A DNA stretch of 64,000 bases from Candidatus Fermentithermobacillus carboniphilus (GTDB lineage: Bacteria; Bacillota; Sulfobacillia; Fermentithermobacillales; Fermentithermobacillaceae): the NCBI GenBank assembly GCA_018208355.1, contig CP062796.1:301217-365216 (forward strand), in the 5' to 3' direction. Positions 17,469-26,074 of the stretch are shown piece after piece. Every line of letters begins with the position of its first letter. The stretch's first letter is position 1. The position numbers and the translations under genes are program-made. Below the pieces are notes generated by a model, which searched no databases, was not told the origin of the DNA, and saw only the letters and a list, made by a program, of their open reading frames with translations.

Positions 17469-18543
17469 TTTTTACCGCCTCAATTATCCCTTTGCTTGCA
17501 AAGGTTGCCCCCGACACTGTATCTACGTCTAATTTCTGCTGCTCTACTATAGCCTTGGGAACGTCTTGGAGCGCTTTGTCCGCAACGCCGGGAGTCTCCT
17601 TATTCTCAACCACCTTGACTTCGGTTATCTTCCCGCCCTTGACCGTAACGGACACCTTAATAGGACCCATGAGTCCATCGCCGGTCCCCTCGTAAGTTCC
17701 ATCGGCTATCTTTGAAAGGTCAATGGCTGCCGAACCTGCGGGCGACGCGAAAGCGGCAAGGGCGTTCTTAACTGCCTCCATAATGCCCTTGCTCGCGAAA
17801 GTAGCTCCCGATACCGCGTCAACTTCTACCCTCTGCTGCTCAACGATGGCCTTGGGAATATCTGAAAGCGCCTTGTCAGCCACACCTGGCGTCTCTGTGT
17901 TCTCAACGACGACCACCTCGGTGACTTTACCGCCTTTTACGGTCACCCTGACCTTGATAGGACCCATGAGTCCATTTCCTGTACCCTCATACGTTCCGTC
18001 CGGGACTTTGGCGAAGTCAATGACCATTTTCTCCTGCTTTGGAGCAACAATGCCCGAAAGGAATTCGGCGGCTTTACTCACGCCCCCGATGACTGCCCTG
18101 GAGGAGAAAGTTGCTCCGGAAATACCATCAACCTTCGATGGATCCTCGGCCCCGACGAATCTTGAGAGGAACGATTCGTCCTGGACCCTTGTTCCAATGC
18201 CAGGCGTATCAGACAGGGCGATTATCTTAACCTTAGCGATCTTGCCCTCGGAGTCGACGCCCACTATCATCTCTATAGGGTTCTGAAAGCCCTGAGATTC
18301 GACCTTAATGGCCGCTCCAGTTACCTTATCGCCGTCCTTGCCTATCCAGTAAACCGTCCCGTCCTTCTCCATTTGCTCTACAGAGGTCGCGCCCGGAATC
18401 ACCTCTTTTGCGGCATTAAGGATATCCTGTTGAGCGCGCTCATCGATGACGGGCTTCGTCTTAGCGTAAACCACTGCCAGGCCCAGGCCCGCAACGGCAC
18501 AAATAAGCGCTAGCGTGATACCAAGCTTGGCCACTTCTTTCAT
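17440..18543 (-). CDS. Membrane-anchored protein with three FMN-binding domains
   Basis: 367 residues. One hydrophobic helix at about 5-27, then an RnfG-like part and two near-identical FMN_bind domains in tandem (each DGTYEGTG.GLMGPIKV.VTVKGGK.TEV). Each of the three domains has the SGAT motif (DGISGATFSS, DAVSGATFAS, DTVSGATFAS) whose Thr can carry covalent FMN through ApbE. Probably an extracytoplasmic electron carrier. The ATG at 18543 has GGAGGT 10 nt upstream; the longer reading to 18618 is not preferred. No other rnf genes are nearby. Co-transcribed with the two-component pair. Confidence 0.85.
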   Translation of the reverse strand: MKEVAKLGITLALICAVAGLGLAVVYAKTKPVIDERAQQDILNAAKEVIPGATSVEQMEKDGTVYWIGKDGDKVTGAAIKVESQGFQNPIEMIVGVDSEGKIAKVKIIALSDTPGIGTRVQDESFLSRFVGAEDPSKVDGISGATFSSRAVIGGVSKAAEFLSGIVAPKQEKMVIDFAKVPDGTYEGTGNGLMGPIKVRVTVKGGKVTEVVVVENTETPGVADKALSDIPKAIVEQQRVEVDAVSGATFASKGIMEAVKNALAAFASPAGSAAIDLSKIADGTYEGTGDGLMGPIKVSVTVKGGKITEVKVVENKETPGVADKALQDVPKAIVEQQKLDVDTVSGATFASKGIIEAVKNALSGAQGR

Positions 18544-18617
18544 TTGCGAGGCTACCTCCTCCGCGGGAACTTGCTCTTTCCGCTTTTCTCTGCCGCAATC
18601 AAAATCATAACATAACA

Positions 18618-19514
18618 CTATGGATTTGTTGAGGACGAAGCAAAGTCGGGAGTATAAGCCGGGTCTGCGGAATCGAGTTCCTGCAAGAAGCCGTCTTCGA
18701 GGCCGAGCCTGTACAGCTCGTCCACCACTTCTTCATACTCTTTGCGTGTTACTTTCCTATCAATCTCCGGATACAGGTGAGCTTTGTTTGTCGGGTAATA
18801 CTGGGCCATGAGACTCACGTAAGTTCCTTTCGGAAGGTTGTCCTTTATCCACCTCAACACGTTTTTCGAGTCGGAAACGCCCCCGGGCAGCACGAGGTGG
18901 CGGACGATCAGCCCTCGCCTGATTATGCCTTCTTCGTCGAGGACAGGCACCCCTACCTGCCTCGACATCTCTAGAATTGCACGGCTCGAATGTCTGAAAT
19001 ACGAAGGCGCAGAGGAGTATTTTGCCGCCAGGGAATCAGAATAATACTTCAAATCGGGAAGGTATACGTCTACTTTCCCTTCCATGAGTTCCAGGGCTTC
19101 AAGCGAATCGTACCCGTTGGAGTTGTAAACCACGGGGATGGACAACCCTTCTTTTCTGGCAATCACGATTGCCTCGGCAACCGGTCCCGCGTAGTGAGTG
19201 GGCGAAACCAGGTTTACGTTATGGGCTCCTTTTTCCTGTAACCGCAGGAACACTGCGGCAAGCTCCCGGCACGTCAGTTCCTTCCCCCGGTCTTCCTGGC
19301 TTATTACGTAATTCTGACAGAAGACGCAAGAAAGGTTACAGCGGGAAAAGAATACGGCGCCAGACCCCCGGGTTCCCGATATCGGCGGTTCTTCCCAGAA
19401 GTGGAGATCGTAAAGTGCTACCATCGAACGCGGTCCTGCCTTACAGAAACCTCTCTCTCCTCGCTCTCTATCAACGCGGCAATATCGAGGACAAAATACG
19501 CACCTAGAAGGCAT
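18618..19514 (-). CDS. PflX-like radical SAM protein (COG1313 type)
   Basis: 298 residues. The radical SAM cluster motif CNLSCVFCQN is preceded by an N-terminal set of cysteines (CVFCPRYC...GFCKAG), as in COG1313/PflX proteins related to pyruvate formate-lyase activases. The body has HYAGPVAEAI, VVYNSNGYDS and VYLPDLKYYSD. It would cleave SAM to activate or modify an unknown protein. ATG with GGAGGGG 6 nt upstream. First gene of the run leading through the FMN protein to the two-component system, 74 bp apart. Confidence 0.85.
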   Translation of the reverse strand: MPSRCVFCPRYCRVDRERGERGFCKAGPRSMVALYDLHFWEEPPISGTRGSGAVFFSRCNLSCVFCQNYVISQEDRGKELTCRELAAVFLRLQEKGAHNVNLVSPTHYAGPVAEAIVIARKEGLSIPVVYNSNGYDSLEALELMEGKVDVYLPDLKYYSDSLAAKYSSAPSYFRHSSRAILEMSRQVGVPVLDEEGIIRRGLIVRHLVLPGGVSDSKNVLRWIKDNLPKGTYVSLMAQYYPTNKAHLYPEIDRKVTRKEYEEVVDELYRLGLEDGFLQELDSADPAYTPDFASSSTNP

Positions 19515-19640
19515 TTTCGCCCCCTCCAGAAGATTTCCGGAAATTCATTATATACCGAAGCAACTAAAGGATCTTCTTGCCTGGAGCCTGAAATATAAGT
19601 TTTATGAAGGAACTTAACTATCCCGAGGAGGGTTAAAAAT

Positions 19641-20495
19641 ATGGCCGGAATCAGGGAAAATGTAGGCCTCGTGCTGCTGGCGCTCGTTTTCATATTCTTT
19701 TGCGCCTGGAAGGCCCTGGGCTGGAGAAATCTCCACCCCTCGCGGCGCCTCGCGATCACAGTCGGCATAGTATTCTCCCTGGTATCGATAGTCATCTCAG
19801 CCGTGAATCCGCCCTGGGCTGGTCGCTGGATTCTCGGGACCGTGATCTCGGCCTTTCTAGGTTACGGATTGCTCTATTCCCTCGGCAGGAAGCAACACGA
19901 AAAGACGCTTGACTCGTTTGCCGCTGAAACTGGGATGACGGCTGTGCGTACCCCCCAAGATGAAGAGTCCAGCAAAGAACTTGCGGATCTTAAAAAATGG
20001 ATGGATAGGGACCTTTACAAGTGGAAAGTTTCCGGACAATATCCGGCGCTGGTCCAGAAGCGGGGTCCGTGGACCCTGGTTGTCCGTGTCCCTCTTGCGG
20101 TGGATTTCGACCTGAATGCTCCGGACTACACTGTTTTCGCATATATACGGAAGATCCCCATGAATACCATCATCATCGCGGAAATGCCCTTAAAGGAAAA
20201 AGATAAGCCGAAAAAGATTTTCACTACGGGGGACCCGGAATTCGACAAAAGATACTACCTGACGGGCGTCTCTGCTTCGGACGCGCTGGCAGTCTTCAAG
20301 GATGAGGTGAGAGACTACTTCAAGAAACTTACGAGTTTCTCCGGCTGGGTCCGCCTGGAACGGTTCGGGATATATTACTACATGCCCGGAATGGTCGGCT
20401 CCAGGGACGACCTCGAGAAGTCCATCGCTCTTTTGGATCTTTTGGCAAAGGCCGTTGAAAAAGGAGCCGAAGAAGGCGAGCTGAAGGAACCCTGA
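19641..20495 (+). CDS. Membrane protein of unknown function
   Basis: 284 residues. Three hydrophobic segments near 6-24, 36-55 and 62-80, then a ~200-residue soluble domain with a strand-rich stretch (WTLVVRVPLAVDFDLNAPDYTVFAYI) and a helical C-terminus. I recognise no family. GGAGGG lies 8 nt before the ATG. The next gene, a kinase-fold protein, starts 33 bp later on the same strand, so the two are probably co-transcribed. Confidence 0.65.
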   Translation: MAGIRENVGLVLLALVFIFFCAWKALGWRNLHPSRRLAITVGIVFSLVSIVISAVNPPWAGRWILGTVISAFLGYGLLYSLGRKQHEKTLDSFAAETGMTAVRTPQDEESSKELADLKKWMDRDLYKWKVSGQYPALVQKRGPWTLVVRVPLAVDFDLNAPDYTVFAYIRKIPMNTIIIAEMPLKEKDKPKKIFTTGDPEFDKRYYLTGVSASDALAVFKDEVRDYFKKLTSFSGWVRLERFGIYYYMPGMVGSRDDLEKSIALLDLLAKAVEKGAEEGELKEP

Positions 20496-20528
20496 AGCCA
20501 TGACTACTTTCTCCGGAGGCAGTAGAAC

Positions 20529-21374
20529 GTGGGCCAAATTATAGTAGAACAAGGCATCGTTAAATATAAAAAAGACGGAGCAACCTATTTCGTCAAAAGG
20601 CATTTTGCCCCTTCTATCGACTTTGCCGACGGAAGACGCGACTCCGCTTTGGACAAACCCCGGCGTTATGGCACGAAAACCATCCCGGAATCGTTTTTCA
20701 GTTACGGCCCGATCGAGAAGATGGTATCGAGTCTCGGGAGCGGGCGCGTCAACGTCGTTGCCATTAAGTTCAAAAGTGAAATGGATCTTGACGCTGAAGA
20801 GGTATCCAAACTCCAGGAACTCGTCGGCCCGGATTTCTACTTTTCGAGGTCGGGGTGGGACTATACGCCCGAAAGTCTACCTCACCGGGACCCCGAGATC
20901 GCTTTGGGCTTTCAGGTGGTTTTCGATATCCTCGTCCGGAACTGGGATGACGGTGAAAGGAACATGTGTGTCGTCCAGGGAGTCCCGGTGTGGTTTGACT
21001 TCGGAGCGAGCCTTGATCCCAGGTGCCAGAACATCTATAGGTTCATCTTGAAACTGGAAGAAGCGAAGGAAGCTGGAAGAACATCCTCCATCATAAGGTA
21101 TTTCGAAGCCTACTCGAGGAGAAGGAGCCAGATCCTAAAACGGGCCATACGGGTCTTCGAGGGCATACACTTGTGGGAAATCCGGGCCATAGTTGAAGGT
21201 TCCATGGCCGAAATGCCCGGATTCTTTGCCGAGTACCTCGCGAGAAACGTTTCACAAATGGCGGAGGAAGTTGATATAATTAGAGGAGCTTTTCTCCGGC
21301 AAAAAGGACAGAGCGATGTATCCCTCATCGCGGAGATGATGCCGAGGGAAACTTATTTGCGTCAGACCAAGTAG
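20529..21374 (+). CDS. Putative kinase with HipA/PI-kinase-like catalytic motifs
   Basis: 281 residues from a GTG with GGAGGC 8 nt upstream. The middle carries NWDDGERNM (139-146) followed by VWFDFGASLD (155-163): an Asp...Asn catalytic loop then an Asp-Phe-Gly metal motif, as in HipA-like, PI3/4-kinase-like and related atypical kinases. An N-terminal TYFVKRHF may hold the ATP-binding Lys. The sequence is otherwise unlike well-known families. Substrate unknown; the neighbouring membrane protein could be its partner. The kinase call rests on motifs read by eye. Confidence 0.55.
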   Translation: MGQIIVEQGIVKYKKDGATYFVKRHFAPSIDFADGRRDSALDKPRRYGTKTIPESFFSYGPIEKMVSSLGSGRVNVVAIKFKSEMDLDAEEVSKLQELVGPDFYFSRSGWDYTPESLPHRDPEIALGFQVVFDILVRNWDDGERNMCVVQGVPVWFDFGASLDPRCQNIYRFILKLEEAKEAGRTSSIIRYFEAYSRRRSQILKRAIRVFEGIHLWEIRAIVEGSMAEMPGFFAEYLARNVSQMAEEVDIIRGAFLRQKGQSDVSLIAEMMPRETYLRQTK

Positions 21375-21434
21375 CCAAATATACGCGGCGTTCAGGTGCT
21401 CAATCGTTAATGGTGAGAGAAACCGGGGGATAAT

Positions 21435-22133
21435 TTGAGGAAGAAGCGGGAATTCCGAATAGATTTGCACGTGCACTCCGTGTTTTCGGGTGAGTCCCTT
21501 GCACGCCCGGAAGATATAGTCGAAGCTGCTATTAGCAAGGGACTGGATGGAATCTGCATCACCGAGCACGGTAGCCTCTACGCCAGCGCACCTTTTGAAG
21601 AACTGAAAAGAAAGACCGGCTTCCCCATCTTCCGCGGAGTGGAGCTGGCAACAGACGCAGGCCACATGTTAGTATACGGCGTCAGGGACTCAGATTGGGA
21701 CGATTGGGGGAAAGATATTGTTTGCAATGCCCAGGAGGTCATCCTCCGAGCAAGGGCCCTGGGAGGAGTTGCCGTCCCTGCTCATCCCTGTAGACTCGCA
21801 GAAAGACGCGGATACGTTGGCGAACCGAAAATAGTCCTCGACGAGAGAATTGCTTCTCTCCGATACCTTGCCGCCATAGAAGTCTGCAACGGAAAACACT
21901 CGGGTAACCCTTCTATATGTGAGGTGTTGGGGAGGTTTGCAAAAAGCCTCGGGCTTGGCCAGACCGGGGGCAGCGATGCACATATCCCAGAAGATGTGGG
22001 GCGTTCTTACACAGTCTTCAGAACCCCTATTCTCACTGAGGAAGACCTCGTAAAAGCTCTTTTATCTCTTTCATACTACCCGCAAAACGAGGGATTACCT
22101 CACTTCTCTACTTCCGACTCAAGGCCCGCTTGA
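21435..22133 (+). CDS. PHP-domain phosphoesterase
   Basis: 232 residues. DLHVHSVFSGES gives the HxH metal pair, followed by GICITEHG, RGVELATDAGH, VPAHPCR and GGSDAHIPEDVG, the ordered metal ligands of PHP hydrolases. Related to YciV/TrpH-like enzymes that remove phosphate from small nucleotides or sugars; the substrate cannot be told. The TTG start follows GGGGGA by 4 nt. It lies 60 bp after the kinase-like gene, on the same strand. Confidence 0.85.
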   Translation: MRKKREFRIDLHVHSVFSGESLARPEDIVEAAISKGLDGICITEHGSLYASAPFEELKRKTGFPIFRGVELATDAGHMLVYGVRDSDWDDWGKDIVCNAQEVILRARALGGVAVPAHPCRLAERRGYVGEPKIVLDERIASLRYLAAIEVCNGKHSGNPSICEVLGRFAKSLGLGQTGGSDAHIPEDVGRSYTVFRTPILTEEDLVKALLSLSYYPQNEGLPHFSTSDSRPA

Positions 22134-22261
22134 AAGGGTCTCCCCTAATCCGTATTTCTGTCTGTCCAAACGCTTCGCTCTTTGCGTCCTTTCGTTTTCC
22201 TTACTCTACATGAATATTTCTTTACATTGGGACTACGAAATAAGAGTTCAGGGAACGAGAT

Positions 22262-22287
22262 TACTCCGGATAAATACTCCGGATAAA
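22262..22287 (+). repeat. Exact 13-bp tandem duplication before ykvI-like gene
   Basis: TACTCCGGATAAA occurs twice in direct contact (22262-22274, 22275-22287), ending at the ribosome site AAAAGGAG. A small slippage duplication or a two-site binding element. Confidence 0.6.
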
Positions 22288-22303
22288 AGGAGATGGCTCC
22301 GGC

Positions 22304-23365
22304 ATGCGTGAGGGAGAATCTTCTTCAGCCCGAATTGCCGCCACCTATATCGGCACGGTGGTCGGAGCAGGTTTCGCTTCAGGCCAGGAGGTCCTGCAGT
22401 TCTTCGGCCTCCTGGGGCCTTTAGGCGTACCCGCAATAGCCGTAGCCATTCTCGGTTTTCTCATTTTTGGATTTGCCGTCATGGAGGCCGGACGAGTCCT
22501 CAGGGCCCCCTCCCACGAACCAGTCATGAGGGGAGTTGCCGGCAGGTACATATCTCCTTTCCTGGACTTTGCCACGACTTTCTTCCTCTTCGGGGCGCTT
22601 TCAGCCATGATTTCCGGGTCAGGCTCGGTCCTCGACCAGGAGTTCGGCATACCCTGGCTGGCAGGATCTTTCTTGATGGCCCTTTTAACGGTAGTGACTG
22701 TGCTTTTCGGCCTCAGGGGAGTCGTGTACGCGGTAAGCTCTGTGGTACCCTTCCTGATAATGGGCGTACTCATCGTAAGCGTCGCGGTTCTCCATACGAA
22801 AGGGCTTACACTTGGCAGTCCCCCACCGGGATACGAGCCGCCCGTGAGAAACTGGGTATTCGCGGGATCCAACTATGTGTCTTACAACATAATCATGGCT
22901 GCCCCGGTGCTCTCTGCCCTCGGAGGTACCACTCACTCCCGAAAGCAGGTCGTAAAAGGCGCCGTGCTGGGTTCCGTGGGGCTCGGAGTGGGGCTCCTCT
23001 TTGTATACCTGACGATAGTCTCCTCGTTTCCCGAAGTCGTCCGGTACGAAGTGCCTCTCGCGAGGCTGGCTTCCGAAGTTTTCCGTATAGGAAAACCCCT
23101 ATATACCGCCGTGTTCCTGGCTGAAGTTTATACTACCGCCGTAGCAAATCTGTACGGCTTTGCAGCCAGAATTACAGCGCCCGGCAGTGCCGCCTTCAGA
23201 CTAGCTTCGATCGCAACAACGGCTGTAGCTTTGTGGGCGGGCTCGGCAGGGTTCTCGACGCTGGTCCGCCTCGTCTACCCCGCCGTCGGCTGGGCAGGTA
23301 TGCTCTTCCTGGGGACGCTCGCCGTATACCTCGTCAGGGCGTTCATAATCAGGAGAAAAAGTTAA
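22304..23365 (+). CDS. YkvI-type membrane transporter
   Basis: 353 residues with about ten hydrophobic segments. The opening AATYIGTVVGAGFASGQEVLQFF is the mark of YkvI-like proteins, distant relatives of the LeuT/APC amino-acid transporters. Further on, GSNYVSYNI and LGGTTHSRKQ lie in loops or unwound helices. Substrate unknown. GGAG lies 11 nt before the ATG. A clear hairpin follows its stop. Confidence 0.82.
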   Translation: MREGESSSARIAATYIGTVVGAGFASGQEVLQFFGLLGPLGVPAIAVAILGFLIFGFAVMEAGRVLRAPSHEPVMRGVAGRYISPFLDFATTFFLFGALSAMISGSGSVLDQEFGIPWLAGSFLMALLTVVTVLFGLRGVVYAVSSVVPFLIMGVLIVSVAVLHTKGLTLGSPPPGYEPPVRNWVFAGSNYVSYNIIMAAPVLSALGGTTHSRKQVVKGAVLGSVGLGVGLLFVYLTIVSSFPEVVRYEVPLARLASEVFRIGKPLYTAVFLAEVYTTAVANLYGFAARITAPGSAAFRLASIATTAVALWAGSAGFSTLVRLVYPAVGWAGMLFLGTLAVYLVRAFIIRRKS

Positions 23366-23377
23366 CGGGGACGGAAA

Positions 23378-23405
23378 GGGGCCCCTTAACGGGGCCCCGT
23401 TTTCA
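23378..23405 (+). terminator. Bidirectional terminator between ykvI-like and PrcB lipoprotein genes
   Basis: GGGGCCCC (23378-23385), five-base loop TTAAC and GGGGCCCC (23391-23398) form an 8-bp GC stem, followed by GTTTT. The two genes converge here, so it probably serves the plus strand and, with AAA upstream, also partly the minus strand. Confidence 0.7.
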
Positions 23406-23407
23406 GG

Positions 23408-24463
23408 TTACTTACCGCCAAAGCTGATGGGAACATGGAGTTCTTCGACTCTGGAGCCGTCCTTTGCCGACTTGGTCACGAATATGATGGATCCATAGGG
23501 GCTGGTGGCCTGCTCGAGGTCAATCCAGAACTCAAAGTATCCCCAGTCCGGAGCACTCTTTGAGGCCGTCACCGTCTTAACCCCCAGCACGTTATGACCG
23601 TCTTCAACTTCGACCGAAAATGTGCTTTCGTACACTCTGGCAAAGCCTACCATCTTCACCCTTTCAGTAAGGATCGAACCCCTTTCAGGCCTGAGAAGGA
23701 TGATGTTTTGGTCTTTCGCGACCTGGGCAACCGGTACGTGGAAAACTTGGTCTCCGTCTTTTGCGGCAACGATGAGCCGTACATCCAAGTCCGCCTTGCG
23801 CGAGAGCGTGAACGCGGCATACGGGTAACTTAACGCTTGAGCCGCCGAGTCCTTCGGAGGATTAAGTCTCAAGTTCAGCGTCAGAGCTCCGTTGGACTTT
23901 TGCGGCAACATGGTGACTTCTTCGAGAGTGAGAGAATACCCCCCGGTTGGCTTTTCACCTGCACTGACGACCAAAATAGCTTTGTCACCACGGTCGAACA
24001 ACATGGCTGCCGGTTCTTTTATCTTTGTCAGGTCGTCTAGCCATTTTGAGACCTCTGCATCGGAAAAGCCGGCCGAGATGGTCGGAGGCAGTCCCGGCAC
24101 CTTTGACAATAGAGCGCTCAGGTCCAGCGAATAGAAGTGCTTCTTCCCACTTTTATCCACGTAAGTCAGGTACTTGCCCTGAGCGTCATAGTAAATCTTG
24201 TCGTCATCGGCATACAACACGTAGTCAGCCTCGGTCTCGCTTTTTATGCCTTTGGCGTCTTTGACAGCTTTCGCGGTCTTTAAGGCCTGGACGAAATCGC
24301 CGGGGTTTTCTACCTTAATCTTGTTCCCGAACCTGTCTCCCACGTACAGTTCTTTCTTTTCCATACCGGTGAGGGAAACAAGGTCCTTGGTTCCACATCC
24401 TACAAGAAACACGCCAAGCAGAAAAATCAGGGCCGACAACATGAGTTTTCTCAATTTATTCAC
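23408..24463 (-). CDS. Lipoprotein with PrcB-like and Gmad2 domains
   Basis: 351 residues. A signal peptide ends in the lipobox LVGC (Cys about residue 24), so it is a lipoprotein. The middle (KEPAAMLFDRGDKAILVVSAGEKPTGGYSLTLEEV) looks like a PrcB domain, and the C-terminal ~90 residues (GFARVYESTFSVEVEDGHNVLG, PDWGYFEFWIDLE) like the Gmad2 immunoglobulin-like domain of spore germination proteins. GGAGGG touches an ATG at 24469 but is 6 nt from a GTG at 24463, which I choose. Role at the cell surface, possibly in germination. Confidence 0.82.
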   Translation of the reverse strand: MNKLRKLMLSALIFLLGVFLVGCGTKDLVSLTGMEKKELYVGDRFGNKIKVENPGDFVQALKTAKAVKDAKGIKSETEADYVLYADDDKIYYDAQGKYLTYVDKSGKKHFYSLDLSALLSKVPGLPPTISAGFSDAEVSKWLDDLTKIKEPAAMLFDRGDKAILVVSAGEKPTGGYSLTLEEVTMLPQKSNGALTLNLRLNPPKDSAAQALSYPYAAFTLSRKADLDVRLIVAAKDGDQVFHVPVAQVAKDQNIILLRPERGSILTERVKMVGFARVYESTFSVEVEDGHNVLGVKTVTASKSAPDWGYFEFWIDLEQATSPYGSIIFVTKSAKDGSRVEELHVPISFGGK

Positions 24464-24575
24464 TTTCATCCCTCCAGACGGATTTGACGAGCTTTTCTTT
24501 ACTCGAGTTCCACCCACGGAAAACTCCCTCAACCGTCACTACGTGGAACTCAGCTGCAGGTTTTTCGCGCCTCCC

Positions 24576-24601
24576 CTGAAATTTGCTTTCTGAAATTTGC
24601 T
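24576..24601 (+). repeat. 12-bp direct repeat upstream of the lysA promoter
   Basis: CTGAAATTTGCT occurs at 24576-24587 and 24590-24601, a 14-bp period ending one base before the -35 box. Position suits a regulator binding site, though the spacing is not a whole helical turn. Confidence 0.5.
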
Positions 24602-24602
24602 G

Positions 24603-24631
24603 TTGATCGCACCCCCGGATAGTGTTATAGT
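24603..24631 (+). promoter_or_regulatory. Sigma-A promoter of lysA
   Basis: TTGATC at 24603-24608 and TATAGT at 24626-24631 are 17 bp apart. The leader to the GTG start is only ~68 nt, too short for a lysine riboswitch. Confidence 0.65.
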
Positions 24632-24705
24632 CATGAAAAATTTTGTTTTATACTGGCCCCGGATAGGTTCACGCACCGGGCGCCAAATCGGGGAGGAGCC
24701 ACATA

Positions 24706-26055
24706 GTGCAGGTTTACCCGCACGTGGAAATCGACGGGCAGAAGAGGCTCGTCATCGGAGGAATCGAGGCTTCTAAACTTGCGAGAAAGTTCGGAACCCC
24801 GCTTTACGTTTACTCTGAGGATGCCATAGTGGATCGGATGCGTGAGTACGTTCTCACTATGAGAGACCTTTACCCCTTTGGCCACGTAGCCTACGCCAGC
24901 AAAGCATATCTCACCCTCCGGATGGCGCAGCTCGTCGCAGAAGAAGGCCTCTGGCTGGACGTTGTTTCTGGAGGCGAGCTCTTTATAGCTATGAAAGGTG
25001 GTTTTCCTCCCGAAAGGATCATCTTTCACGGAAACAACAAGACCTTTGAAGAATTGGAGATGGCCGTCGCAGCCGGGGTGGGGCGCATCGTCATCGATAG
25101 CCTCGACGAGATAAAGCGCATCGAACGGGTAGCTGCGCAGAAAAAGCGGAGGCAAGACGTCCTTCTGAGACTGACCCCCGGCATCGATGCCCACACCCAC
25201 AAGGCTTTGGCCACAGGAGAAATCGACTCAAAGTTCGGTATACCCATGCACCAAAACCAGCATGTACAGGCTGCACTGATGGTGCTCCAGGCACCCCACC
25301 TAAATTTTCTGGGTGTCCACTGTCATATCGGTTCCCAGATATTCGAGACTGCTCCTTTCGCTATGGCAGTTAAGACCATGCTCAATTTCATCTTCGAGTT
25401 TCAGAAAAGGACGGGTATACTCATCTCTGAACTCGATCTAGGAGGGGGCCTGGGAGTCCCGTATACCGAGGAAGAACCGGAACTCGGCGTAAAGCCATAT
25501 CTTGAAGTCATCACATCCACGCTTCTATCGGAATCCGAAAGATTCGGTCTTCCTCCTCTCCGGCTCTTCGTCGAACCCGGTCGTTCCATCGTAGCCCAGG
25601 CCGGAGTCACACTTTACCGGGTGGGCACGGTGAAAGAGTTACCAAACGGGACCGTGGTCGCGGCGGTTGACGGCGGCATGGCCGACAATCCCAGGCCAAT
25701 GCTGTACGGGGCAAAATACAGGGCTATCCTGGTCACGGGAGGTAGAGACAGAAGTCCCAGACCAGTCCGAATCGTGGGGCGCAACTGCGAGGAGGGCGAC
25801 ACCCTCATAGAGGAAGCCTGGCTTCCCCCGTTGAGGCCCGGCGATATCCTTGCCGTCCTGGTGACGGGAGCCTACCAGTATTCAATGTCGTCGAACTATA
25901 ACGCCCTTCCGCGCCCAGCCGTCGTTCATGTGAGGGATGGGCAGGCTCTCCTTGTAGTGGAGAGGGAGAAGTATGCTGACCTTATCCTCCGGCAGCGACT
26001 GGTGACGCCCGTAAAAAGCATGAACAGCACAAACGCAAAAAGCGCTTCCTTTTAG
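24706..26055 (+). CDS. lysA: Diaminopimelate decarboxylase
   Basis: 449 residues, normal for LysA. PLP-binding Lys in YASKAYL near residue 61, then LDVVSGGEL, FHGNNK, CHIGSQI, EPGRSIVA, and the C-terminal active-site region with GAYQYSMSSNYN. It converts meso-diaminopimelate to lysine in the cytoplasm. The GTG start has GGGGAGGAG 7 nt upstream. Stands alone behind its own promoter, convergent with the fur-like gene. Confidence 0.95.
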   Translation: MQVYPHVEIDGQKRLVIGGIEASKLARKFGTPLYVYSEDAIVDRMREYVLTMRDLYPFGHVAYASKAYLTLRMAQLVAEEGLWLDVVSGGELFIAMKGGFPPERIIFHGNNKTFEELEMAVAAGVGRIVIDSLDEIKRIERVAAQKKRRQDVLLRLTPGIDAHTHKALATGEIDSKFGIPMHQNQHVQAALMVLQAPHLNFLGVHCHIGSQIFETAPFAMAVKTMLNFIFEFQKRTGILISELDLGGGLGVPYTEEEPELGVKPYLEVITSTLLSESERFGLPPLRLFVEPGRSIVAQAGVTLYRVGTVKELPNGTVVAAVDGGMADNPRPMLYGAKYRAILVTGGRDRSPRPVRIVGRNCEEGDTLIEEAWLPPLRPGDILAVLVTGAYQYSMSSNYNALPRPAVVHVRDGQALLVVEREKYADLILRQRLVTPVKSMNSTNAKSASF

Positions 26056-26074
26056 ATCTCTCAACATCCTGGTT

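Noticed and set aside
24632..24705. Lysine riboswitch before lysA
   Set aside because: The leader is about 70 nt; a lysine riboswitch needs about 170 and I see none of its conserved core.
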